A stretch of DNA of 26,339 bases from CAZVAN01 sp964625245 (lineage in GTDB: Bacteria > Patescibacteriota > Saccharimonadia > Saccharimonadales > UBA10212): contig CAZVAN010000013.1 in assembly GCA_964625245.1 (NCBI GenBank), forward strand, positions 1 through 26,339, given 5' to 3'. Of this stretch, positions 6,407 to 14,091 are shown in pieces (position 1 is the stretch's first letter; every line of letters starts with the position of its first letter). The notes beneath the pieces were generated by a model, which ran no database searches, was not told the DNA's origin, and saw only the letters and a list, made by a program, of their open reading frames with translations. Made by a program: the position numbers and the translations under genes.

Positions 6407-8197
6407 ATGGATCAGAAAGACAAAGCAAAAAGAGTCTTTGCTTACTACTGGAGACATCTTAAGAACTACCCCTTCTACCTAATAGGGATACTCTTAAGTT
6501 TGCCCGTCACTGTACTGGTAGCCAACTACTTGCCAGCGCTTATTTTAGCCAATGTTTTAAGCCGGCTGAGCCAACACAACTATCAGGCTCACCATGTTTG
6601 GGCAAGTTTCGGACCGCAGATTTTATTTTATGTGGCTTTGCTGGCTACTAGTCTTGTTCTTTGGCGGATAGTCGATTTCTTTGCCTGGAAATTGGAAGCC
6701 CGTATGAACCCGGACATTGCCGAAGAGGTCTTGGACCATATGCTCGACGAGAGTACTAACTTCCATGCCAATAACTTCACGGGTTCGCTGGTATCTCAGA
6801 CTAACAAGCTTATGGGCAGTTATGTCCGTGCCGCAGATACAACTATATTCCAGGTTTACCCACTCCTGGCTGGCATTGTTATATCAGCAATTATCCTATT
6901 CAACAGGGCGCCAGTATATGTAGTGGCGTTGGTGGCCTTTTCTATATTTTTTATTCTTATCGCCTTTCGGGTGGCTAGACCGGTTAGGGTAATCGGTGCC
7001 AAAACGGCAGCTGCGGAGAGTCGCCAGACAGGTAGCCTGGCCGACGCTATTACCAATGTAGTAGCCATTAAAAGTTTTTCCCGGGGCGCGTATGAGAGAA
7101 AACGTTTCCACAAAGCTACTCAAACCACCCAGGATTTGTTCCACCAATTTGCTAAAACGCACATGAAGCAAATGAGCTACTTAGGCATCCTCAGCAGGAC
7201 CATGTCAGCCTTGGCGCTGGTGATGGCGATTATAAGTGTGATGGTATTCAACGTTGACGTTGCTACCGTTTTCTTGATATTCAGCTATACCAACAGCATA
7301 GTTGACCAGCTTTTTGGCTTTAGCAATAACAGCTTGCGTAACTATAACCGAACTATAGGTGATGCTGGTGATATGGTTGAAATCTTGTTGCAAGTGCCGG
7401 ACGTGCAGGACCTCATTGAGCCCGAAACTCTACGGATACAGGCCGGCGGGGTGGTGTTTAATAACGTTGATTTTGACCATGAAGCCAGTAGTGAGATTAG
7501 CTCCAATAAGCTCTTTTCAAACTTTAACTTAAACATCAATCCCGGAGAACGAGTTGGCCTAGTTGGTCATTCCGGAGGCGGCAAGACCACCTTAACCAAA
7601 TTGATATTAAGATTCATGGATATCGAAAGTGGCGAGATATTAATAGACGGCCAGAACATTGCCAAGATTTCTCAAGACGACCTGCGCAAATCAATTACCT
7701 ATGTGCCTCAAGAACCACTTCTCTTTCATCGGACTTTAAAAGAAAATATCAGTTACGGTAAAACGGGCGCTTCCGAAGAAGAAATTGTGCAGGCCGCTAA
7801 AGTAGCTCACGCTCATGAGTTCATTAAAGGTTTGCCTCACGGTTACGAAACACTGGTTGGCGAACGAGGTATTAAGCTGTCTGGTGGCCAACGACAACGT
7901 ATTGCTATTGCGCGAGCCATGCTTAAGGATGCCCCTATCCTGGTTCTAGACGAGGCAACCAGCGCCCTAGACAGTGAAAGTGAGATGCTAATTCAAGATG
8001 CACTTTGGAAACTGATGAAAGGCCGCACGGCCATTGTCATTGCTCACCGCTTGAGCACAATCCAGCGGATGGACCGAATTGTAGTCCTAGAAGACGGCAA
8101 AGTTGCTGAACAAGGCAGCCACAAAGAGCTTCTTGAGAAAAATGGTGTGTATGCTAGACTCTGGGCCCACCAGTCCGGCGGCTTTTTAGAGGACTAG
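6407..8197 (+). CDS. ABC transporter, fused membrane and ATPase domains (exporter type)
   Basis: The 596-residue half-transporter has an N-terminal six-helix exporter domain (about 20-330) and a C-terminal ATPase. The ATPase shows Walker A GHSGGGKTT (about 387-395), Q-loop YVPQEP, signature LSGGQRQRIAIARA (about 490), Walker B ILVLDEATSALD (about 511-522) and H-loop IVIAHRLS. All catalytic residues are intact, so it should work as a homodimer or with a partner. There is no C39 peptidase domain. The start has a strong AAGGAG site 8 nt upstream. Substrate is unknown; a peptide is suggested only by the small ORF in front. Its stop codon shares CTAG with the stop of rplY on the other strand. Confidence 0.95.
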   Translation: MDQKDKAKRVFAYYWRHLKNYPFYLIGILLSLPVTVLVANYLPALILANVLSRLSQHNYQAHHVWASFGPQILFYVALLATSLVLWRIVDFFAWKLEARMNPDIAEEVLDHMLDESTNFHANNFTGSLVSQTNKLMGSYVRAADTTIFQVYPLLAGIVISAIILFNRAPVYVVALVAFSIFFILIAFRVARPVRVIGAKTAAAESRQTGSLADAITNVVAIKSFSRGAYERKRFHKATQTTQDLFHQFAKTHMKQMSYLGILSRTMSALALVMAIISVMVFNVDVATVFLIFSYTNSIVDQLFGFSNNSLRNYNRTIGDAGDMVEILLQVPDVQDLIEPETLRIQAGGVVFNNVDFDHEASSEISSNKLFSNFNLNINPGERVGLVGHSGGGKTTLTKLILRFMDIESGEILIDGQNIAKISQDDLRKSITYVPQEPLLFHRTLKENISYGKTGASEEEIVQAAKVAHAHEFIKGLPHGYETLVGERGIKLSGGQRQRIAIARAMLKDAPILVLDEATSALDSESEMLIQDALWKLMKGRTAIVIAHRLSTIQRMDRIVVLEDGKVAEQGSHKELLEKNGVYARLWAHQSGGFLED

Positions 8198-8871
8198 CTT
8201 TTTTCGCTAGAGGCTTCTTCGGCTGGTGCTTCGCCTTCAGCACCTTCAACGGCTTCGCCTTCAGCTCCCTCTTCGCCTTCTGGAGTCACCTCTTCAGATT
8301 CTTCGGAGATCTGGGCCTTGGTTTCGACCACAGTGGCAATCGGGTGATCGGCATCGGTTAGAATGGTTACGCCCTCAGGTACAACAATATCAGCGACTGT
8401 TAACTTGTCGTGCAGTTCAACTAGTTTTGTAGCGTCAACCGTAAATTCGTCTGGTAGGTCACGCGGTAAAGCTTCAATTTCAACCGTGTCTAGTTGTCGC
8501 AAGACTAATAGGCCGACTTTTTCGGCAGGTATTTCACCCTCAAGATGCAGCGGTATCTCGGCTTCGACTTTTTCGTTTTGGCGGATAGCTTGAAATACGA
8601 CGTGTTGCAAGCTGCGTTTTACGGGATTGTAATGAACATCTTTTATAAGTGCCAAGAGCTTGGTTGAGCCAACCTCAAGTTGCAGTGGATGGTGCTTACC
8701 AGCTTCTTTATAAACTCTAGATAAATCTGTGGCCGCTACCACGATATGAATAGACTGCTGACCGTGATTATGTATCACGCCTGGCACCATACCGTCGCGT
8801 CGAAGCTGGTTTAGGCCCTTGCCTACAACCGTTCGTTCCTCAAGTTTTACCAGCACATCGTTACCAGACAT
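8194..8871 (-). CDS. rplY: 50S ribosomal protein bL25 (CTC/TL5 long form)
   Basis: bL25 binds 5S rRNA in the large ribosomal subunit. The 225-residue protein has the N-terminal L25 domain (about 5-92, with the typical NQLRRDGMVPGVIHNHG) and the C-terminal TL5 beta domain (about 95-185). Last comes an acidic low-complexity tail (about 190-222) built from repeated Glu-Gly-Ala-Glu-Gly-Glu-Ala units. The tail is the only unusual part. The gene is monocistronic, with its own -10 at 8910-8915. GGGAG lies 14 nt before the ATG, so ribosome binding is not well marked. Confidence 0.95.
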   Translation of the reverse strand: MSGNDVLVKLEERTVVGKGLNQLRRDGMVPGVIHNHGQQSIHIVVAATDLSRVYKEAGKHHPLQLEVGSTKLLALIKDVHYNPVKRSLQHVVFQAIRQNEKVEAEIPLHLEGEIPAEKVGLLVLRQLDTVEIEALPRDLPDEFTVDATKLVELHDKLTVADIVVPEGVTILTDADHPIATVVETKAQISEESEEVTPEGEEGAEGEAVEGAEGEAPAEEASSEKS

Positions 8872-8909
8872 AAGCTTTTAATTGTCTCCCTAATTTTGTA
8901 TCAGCGCTA

Positions 8910-8915
8910 ATTATA
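8910..8915 (-). promoter_or_regulatory. Extended -10 element of the rplY promoter
   Basis: The minus strand reads TGGTATAAT, an extended -10 (TATAAT at 8910-8915), about 38 nt before the rplY ATG. There is no convincing -35, as is usual for extended -10 promoters. Confidence 0.6.
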
Positions 8916-8970
8916 CCAGATTAACAGATAGAATGCAGCACCTGCGGTTGTGCGGTACAATTGGTCTAAG

Positions 8971-9615
8971 ATGTTTGGTGTTGACAGCATTTTGCAGGCC
9001 GGTAGTTTGGTTTTAATTGCCCTGATTATCTTTGGTGAAAGCGCTCTGCTGCTTGGTCTCTTCCTGCCTGGCGACACACTATTGATTGCCGGTGGCATCT
9101 TTGCCAGCCAGCATCGTCTGCCGCTTGAGCTTCTACTGCTGAGCGTAGTTGTTGCAACCATACTCGGCTATGAAGTTGGTTATTATCTTGGCCGCCGGGC
9201 CGGGCCACATATTTTTAAACGGAAAGACGGCGTGCTGTTCCGCCAAGATTATATGGACCGCACCGAAATATTCTTCGCTAAACACGGTGGCCGAACCTTG
9301 ATAATTGCCCGCTTTATAGCCATTGTCCGAACCGTAGTACCGCTGGTGGCTGGCATGGGTAGAATGAATCCCAAAAAATTTCTGGTTTATAACATAATTG
9401 GGGGCGCTATCTGGAGTAGTAGCCTGATTCTGCTCAGTTACTGGGTGGGTCAACGCGTACCTAATATGGATAGCTACATTAAATACCTGGTGCTGCTGGC
9501 TATTGTTCTAACCACCGGCGGCGTGATTGTAGAACTGGCCAAAGACAAGCGGCGGCGGCGAGAAATCCTGACTGCTATAGGCGAAGAGTACCGCTACCTT
9601 TTTAAAAAGGGCTAG
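8971..9615 (+). CDS. DedA family membrane protein (VTT/SNARE-associated domain)
   Basis: The protein has the DedA signature. GESALLLGLFLPGDTLL near the N-terminus holds the conserved Glu and Pro-Gly-Asp, followed by GYYLGRRAG, FAKHGGRTLIIARFIAIVRT, VPLVAG and a C-terminal pair of helices. DedA proteins are inner-membrane transporters or flippases of undecaprenyl phosphate or phospholipids. I chose ATG 8971 (214 residues). A GTG at 8950 would add seven residues, but TACAAT (8956-8961) sits 9 nt before the ATG and looks like a -10, which would make the mRNA nearly leaderless and put the GTG upstream of transcription. The 3' end has a 14-bp palindrome CCTTTTTAAAAAGG and a stop codon shared with the facing gene. 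Confidence 0.92.
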   Translation: MFGVDSILQAGSLVLIALIIFGESALLLGLFLPGDTLLIAGGIFASQHRLPLELLLLSVVVATILGYEVGYYLGRRAGPHIFKRKDGVLFRQDYMDRTEIFFAKHGGRTLIIARFIAIVRTVVPLVAGMGRMNPKKFLVYNIIGGAIWSSSLILLSYWVGQRVPNMDSYIKYLVLLAIVLTTGGVIVELAKDKRRRREILTAIGEEYRYLFKKG

Positions 9616-10166
9616 GCCAGTTCTGGCTGCGGTTCGTCGTGTTCGTACGGATTCATGCCTTCGATAAAAACATCCCGTCCAATAAGTTCGCCTATGGCAT
9701 CCATAAATCCATCCATTAACCTAGAACCTGTGATTTCTGGGTCTACCAGACTGTCGGGTACTTGGTCCATGGAGACAACTTTCCCAAAATGTACATATCG
9801 GCCGAGAGCTAAAGCGTGATTTTCGGCTAGGTGCTCTATTGTACGGAAAGGTTCCGGAACATAGTTACTAGGATGCCACCCCCGAACTGGACGCGAGTTG
9901 ACGGCTTTTTGCTTGTGAGAATCGCCGACCTCAGCCAGTTCGTCAGCAAATACCCATGCGGCATTAACCCCTTCCCCGTCAAGCGGGGCAGAAACTACAT
10001 CGACGGCTTTTTGTGACAGATATGCCAGCTGGATGGCTTTGTCCCAATTAGGTTTTAAATGTAGGCGCCTATCTTCAGGACTGCGAGTCTCGAGCCATGC
10101 TCTACTAGTGCGGTCAAAAGCATTTACCGTTTCGCGCGGTTTTTCATCTCTTGTGAACTGATTCAT
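9612..10166 (-). CDS. Unrecognised 184-residue protein downstream of uvrA
   Basis: I do not recognise a family. The protein is soluble and mildly acidic, with no signal peptide or membrane helix, and has the aromatic stretches WLETRSPEDRR, VRGWHPSNYVPEPF and ALALGRYVHFGK. It starts 9 nt after the uvrA stop, so it should be translated from the uvrA transcript. That makes it a candidate accessory protein or simply a hitchhiker. Its stop shares the CTAG tetramer with the dedA stop on the other strand. The shape of the coding frame, the operon position and the exact end-to-end fit support a real gene. Confidence 0.75.
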   Translation of the reverse strand: MNQFTRDEKPRETVNAFDRTSRAWLETRSPEDRRLHLKPNWDKAIQLAYLSQKAVDVVSAPLDGEGVNAAWVFADELAEVGDSHKQKAVNSRPVRGWHPSNYVPEPFRTIEHLAENHALALGRYVHFGKVVSMDQVPDSLVDPEITGSRLMDGFMDAIGELIGRDVFIEGMNPYEHDEPQPELA

Positions 10167-10175
10167 CGCTCGTAT

Positions 10176-12986
10176 TTATAACATTTTACTTAAGAATTGG
10201 CCAGTGTAGCTTTTAGTATTTTTGGCGACTTGCTCAGGCGTGCCGGTAGCAACTATTTGGCCGCCGGCTTCACCGCCATCCGGGCCCATATCAATAATGT
10301 AGTCGGCTGACTTTATAACATCCAGGTTATGCTCTATAACCACCATGCTGTTGCCGGTATCTACCAGGGCATGAAGTACAGTTAAAAGTTTATCGACGTC
10401 GGCCATATGCAGGCCGGTGGTTGGCTCGTCCAGGATATAGAGCGTTCGGCCGGTTGGGCGGCGTGATAGCTCACTGGCCAACTTGATACGTTGGGCCTCC
10501 CCTCCGGACAGCGTTGTAGCCGGTTGGCCGAGTGTAATGTAACCCAGACCAACGTCGACTAAAGTCTGCAGTTTGCGGGCAATTGACGGAATGTTTTCGA
10601 AAAACTCTAGAGCCTGCTCACAAGTTAAGGCCAACACGTCGCTGATAGTTTTGCCTTTATAATGGATTTCCAGAGCTTCGCGGTTATAACGCTTGCCGTG
10701 ACAGACTTCGCAGGCTACATAGACGTCAGGCAAAAAGTGCATTTCAATTTTTATAACACCATCACCGGCACAGTTTTCACAGCGTCCGCCTTTGACGTTG
10801 AAGCTGAAACGCCCGGGGCTATAGCCGCGGAGTTTGGCTTCCGGCATTTGGGCAAACAGCTCGCGAATTGGTGTAAAAACACCGGTGTAAGTTGCCGGGT
10901 TAGACCGTGGTGTCCGGCCAATTGGCGATTGGTCAATAACAATCGCTTTATCAAGTAGTTTTATGCCTTCAATCTCGTCATGTCGCCCCGGTACGGTTTG
11001 GGCACGCATCAGCCGGGCGCTGAGCTCGCGGGCCAGGATATCGTTGATTAGACTGGACTTGCCGGAGCCTGATACGCCACTAACGACCACTAGCTGACCC
11101 AGCGGAATTGTGACGTTGAGGTTTTTTAGATTATTCTCACGAGCACCCTTGATGACAAGTTGGTTGCCGTTACCCTTTCGGCGGGTTTTAGGTGTCGCTA
11201 TCCGGCATCTACCACTCAGAAAGTCGGCCGTAGCACTACCGCTAACCTTAGCCACCTGCTCCGGCGTGCCCATGGCCACCACTTCGCCGCCGTGGATACC
11301 GGCGCCCGGACCAATGTCTACCAAATGGTCAGCCCGGCGAATGGTTTCTTCATCGTGCTCGACCACAATTACGGTGTTGCCGAGATCCCGCAGCCGTTCC
11401 AGGGTTTTAAGCAACCGATTATTATCGCGCTGATGAAGGCCAATGCTGGGTTCATCCAACACATACAAGACTCCCTGCAAACCAGAGCCTATTTGAGTTG
11501 CCAGGCGGATACGCTGAGCTTCACCGCCCGACAAACTTACGGCGCTGCGCAGCAAGGTCAGATAATTTAGCCCCACGTCCTGCAAAAATTGCAGGCGGGC
11601 GTTTATTTCCTTAAGTATCTGATAAGCAATGCTCGTCTGGGTTTTATTGAGTTTGATAGTTTTAAAAAACTCCAGGGTATCGTCAATACTTAGCTCGCAA
11701 ATATCCATGATAGATTTCCCATCAACCGTCACGGCTAGAATTTCCGGCTTCAGCCGACGGCCGAGGCAGGCGTGGCAGGGCCGTTGCTGCATAAAGCGCT
11801 CAATGTCGCGGCGGATAAAATCACTCTCCGTCTCTTTATGTCGGCGCTCCAGGTTTGGAACTACACCCTCGTAAGTTGTATCAAAACTGCGGCCGGGGCC
11901 AAGCCGTACCCGGTAAGTCTCATTGCCGGTACCGTACATAATTTTATCGAATTGGTCGCGGGTCAATTCACTGGTTGGAACGTGCAGCGAAAAGCCGTAG
12001 CGGTCGGCTACAGCCTGCAGCTTCTTCATGTACCAAGCGTCCACGGTTACTCTATTGAATGGACGGATAGCGCCTTCGGCAATGGTCAGCCGGCCATTTG
12101 GAATAACCAGCTCTGGGTCAACCTCCATACGTGAACCCAGACCAGTGCAAACCGGGCAGGCACCATGCGGCGAGTTAAAGCTAAAGGTCCGCGGCTCCAG
12201 CTCTGGAATGGCCACGTCGGGGTGGTCCGGGCAGGCATATTTTAAGCTGTAGAGCGTATCGCTTTTTTCGTCGGCGTCATTAACTATTAAAAGACCTTCA
12301 GATATATCAAAAGCCTGTTCAATGCTTTGAGCCAACCTGGTACGGTTATCCTCATCGTTGACCAAACGGTCAACAACAATCTCAATATTGTGTTTGAAGT
12401 TACGGTCTAGTGTTGGGAATTCGTCCAGAGCATAAACCACGCCGTCAACTCTGGCGCGGGCGTAGCCAGCCCGCTGGTATTGCTCCGGGATATGCTCAAA
12501 AAGACCCTTCTTATCAATCACTATCGGCGACAAAATCATTAATTTTGCACCCTTGGGGGCGTTGCTAATTTTTTCAATTACAGCGGTTGAGGTCTGGCGT
12601 GAAACCGGCTTGCCGCAAATTGGGCAGTGCGGCGTACCAACCCGGGCATAAAGCAGGCGCAAATAGTCATAAATTTCTGTAACTGTAGCCACGGTGCTGC
12701 GCGGATTGCGGCTGGTAGATTTTTGGTCGATGCTGATAGCAGGACTTAGTCCGTCAATTTGGTCAACATCCGGTTTCTCCATTAGTCCCAAAAATTGGCG
12801 GGCGTAGGCGCTCAAACTCTCCACGTAGCGGCGCTGACCTTCGGCATAGATGGTATCAAAAGCCAGGCTAGACTTGCCGGAACCCGACAGGCCGGTAATT
12901 ACAATCAGCTTCTCCCGCGGAATATCTAAGCTGATATTCTTGAGGTTATGCTCCCGCGCTCCTTTAATAGATATAAAATCACTCAT
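10176..12986 (-). CDS. uvrA: UvrABC excinuclease subunit A
   Basis: UvrA is the damage-sensing ATPase of nucleotide excision repair. The 936-residue protein has both ABC modules. The first has Walker A GLSGSGKSS (32-40), signature LSGGEAQRIRLA (about 485) and LYVLDEPSIGLH. The second has GVSGSGKSS (about 638), signature LSGGEAQRIKLA (about 827) and LYILDEPTTGLH. The C-terminal zinc finger (CENC...CEVC, about 734-757) is intact. The first zinc module has CPDH in place of the usual CPxC before ELEPRTFSFNSP and CPVC, a variant seen in some UvrA proteins. A TATAAT at 12998-13003 lies only 11 nt before the ATG, and no ribosome site is visible. The following gene at 9612-10166 is 9 nt downstream. 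Confidence 0.98.
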   Translation of the reverse strand: MSDFISIKGAREHNLKNISLDIPREKLIVITGLSGSGKSSLAFDTIYAEGQRRYVESLSAYARQFLGLMEKPDVDQIDGLSPAISIDQKSTSRNPRSTVATVTEIYDYLRLLYARVGTPHCPICGKPVSRQTSTAVIEKISNAPKGAKLMILSPIVIDKKGLFEHIPEQYQRAGYARARVDGVVYALDEFPTLDRNFKHNIEIVVDRLVNDEDNRTRLAQSIEQAFDISEGLLIVNDADEKSDTLYSLKYACPDHPDVAIPELEPRTFSFNSPHGACPVCTGLGSRMEVDPELVIPNGRLTIAEGAIRPFNRVTVDAWYMKKLQAVADRYGFSLHVPTSELTRDQFDKIMYGTGNETYRVRLGPGRSFDTTYEGVVPNLERRHKETESDFIRRDIERFMQQRPCHACLGRRLKPEILAVTVDGKSIMDICELSIDDTLEFFKTIKLNKTQTSIAYQILKEINARLQFLQDVGLNYLTLLRSAVSLSGGEAQRIRLATQIGSGLQGVLYVLDEPSIGLHQRDNNRLLKTLERLRDLGNTVIVVEHDEETIRRADHLVDIGPGAGIHGGEVVAMGTPEQVAKVSGSATADFLSGRCRIATPKTRRKGNGNQLVIKGARENNLKNLNVTIPLGQLVVVSGVSGSGKSSLINDILARELSARLMRAQTVPGRHDEIEGIKLLDKAIVIDQSPIGRTPRSNPATYTGVFTPIRELFAQMPEAKLRGYSPGRFSFNVKGGRCENCAGDGVIKIEMHFLPDVYVACEVCHGKRYNREALEIHYKGKTISDVLALTCEQALEFFENIPSIARKLQTLVDVGLGYITLGQPATTLSGGEAQRIKLASELSRRPTGRTLYILDEPTTGLHMADVDKLLTVLHALVDTGNSMVVIEHNLDVIKSADYIIDMGPDGGEAGGQIVATGTPEQVAKNTKSYTGQFLSKML

Positions 12987-12997
12987 TTAGCCGAGTG

Positions 12998-13003
12998 ATT
13001 ATA
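12998..13003 (-). promoter_or_regulatory. -10 box of uvrA, implying a nearly leaderless mRNA
   Basis: On the minus strand TATAAT ends 11 nt before the uvrA ATG, so the predicted transcript starts only about 4-6 nt ahead of the start codon. This fits the absence of a Shine-Dalgarno sequence. No convincing -35 is visible. Confidence 0.6.
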
Positions 13004-13030
13004 CAGGTTTTTAGAACTTTTTTCTAGAGT

Positions 13031-13579
13031 CTAGGCTGCTGAATCGGAGGCGTTGATGATGCCGTCAGCTGGCACATCTTTGACATTTTCCATAAAACTA
13101 GTGCCGGCGTGTCCGGTTCGGACATCGTTCAAAATCCCGGCGTAGGTGTGGGCTTCTTCCAGATAGAGCTCAACATTATGCAAATGGTGACGCCTATACC
13201 AATCCACAAACTGGCTGATAGTTGTGCTGTCATCGTTCATCATTTCGTGAAGTTCTTTTACTTCATTGGCTTCGGGGTCTGCTTCGGCAATTTTGTTAAG
13301 CTCGCCAAATAGGTCCATGAAGGACCGGGATTGTTGGGCATCATATCTGCGGGCTTCAGTTAGGGCTTCACGGGCTTTTTCAACGACGCCCTCAATATAG
13401 CGCTCGGCCCTTATCAGGCCCTCCGGCGTCCAGTCAATCAGTGTGGCTTTGTCGTGAGCTTTTTTATATTCTTCACTAACCGGATGACTATTTAATATAT
13501 CCGCCCAGTATTCTTGGCGTTCGGATTCGGTCTGTGGACTTTTATCATCCCCACCGCTTTGTGATACATCGTCTGGCAT
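13031..13579 (-). CDS. Unrecognised acidic helical protein, 182 residues
   Basis: I recognise no family. The N-terminus (MPDDVSQSGGDDKSPQTES) is disordered and acidic. The rest is rich in Glu, Ala and Leu, with predicted long helices such as RAERYIEGVVEKAREALTEA and NEVKELHEMMNDDS, and a Trp-Tyr-Arg-Arg-His-His cluster. There is no signal peptide or membrane segment. The start region AAACTAGTAAATG has no ribosome site. It lies 44 nt upstream of uvrA on the same strand, but uvrA has its own -10 in the gap. A 13-nt imperfect palindrome GGTAA-ATA-TTACC sits at 13606-13618 in front of it. Confidence 0.7.
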   Translation of the reverse strand: MPDDVSQSGGDDKSPQTESERQEYWADILNSHPVSEEYKKAHDKATLIDWTPEGLIRAERYIEGVVEKAREALTEARRYDAQQSRSFMDLFGELNKIAEADPEANEVKELHEMMNDDSTTISQFVDWYRRHHLHNVELYLEEAHTYAGILNDVRTGHAGTSFMENVKDVPADGIINASDSAA

Positions 13580-13664
13580 TTACTAGTTTTATTCTAAATT
13601 AATCGGGTAAATATTACCACTAGCGTTTTTAGCAGAGTAAAAAAGCTTAAACAGTATAAACTAA

Positions 13665-13696
13665 TTGACTCCTATGCAATAAAATGGTACTATAAT
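13665..13696 (+). promoter_or_regulatory. Promoter of the small membrane protein gene
   Basis: TTGACT (13665-13670) is followed by TACTATAAT (13688-13696). Read as TACTAT the spacing is 17; read as TATAAT it is 20. A ribosome site AAGGAAGGA follows at 13718-13726, 8 nt before the GTG at 13735. Confidence 0.65.
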
Positions 13697-13734
13697 GTAA
13701 AGTTTATAAGGTGTTTCAAGGAAGGACCCTTCAA

Positions 13735-14091
13735 GTGTTAGATTTTCTATTGGTTTTGGGTCAAATCCCCGGTACTGGCTTGCAACTGACCTTCACCGAC
13801 ATATTACTGCTGACCTCTTTGCTCATCATAGCTTTCACTTGGCGGATGAGATTATTTACTTACGGTTACCGTCAAGCACACGAATTGAGTGTTTTGAAGC
13901 ATAAAGCCCTGCGCCAGCTCGGTATAAACAAAGTTAGCTCGGGGCGATCGATTCGCCGTAAAGTCGTAGTTCCTCCAGAACGTATTTATCGACGTCCTTT
14001 TGTCTCTGGCCGGCAATCAGTTCCTCGATACGTGCGAAATACTCTGCCAACGCGCCTTTTTGGCCGCCGTGAAGCAGCCTCTGAGCTCTAA
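13735..14091 (+). CDS. Small membrane protein with basic tail, overlapping sbcB antisense
   Basis: This 118-residue protein starts MLDFLLVLGQIPGTG from GTG 13735. I prefer this start over the GTG at 13711 because AAGGAAGGA lies 8 nt before it. One or two hydrophobic segments (about 1-10, and 23-36 in LLLTSLLIIAF) are followed by a strongly basic tail with SSGRSIRRKVVVPPERIYRR. No family is recognised. The last 158 nt run antisense through the 3' end of sbcB, and the basic tail is read entirely from that overlap. A good promoter and ribosome site support expression. Whether the tail is functional, or the frame simply lacks a stop until inside sbcB, cannot be told from sequence alone. Confidence 0.65.
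   Translation: MLDFLLVLGQIPGTGLQLTFTDILLLTSLLIIAFTWRMRLFTYGYRQAHELSVLKHKALRQLGINKVSSGRSIRRKVVVPPERIYRRPFVSGRQSVPRYVRNTLPTRLFGRREAASEL

Noticed and set aside
8194..8210. Terminator CTAGC-TTTTTTC-GCTAG at the exporter/rplY junction
   Set aside because: The T-run is in the loop, not after the stem, and the left arm is inside both stop codons.
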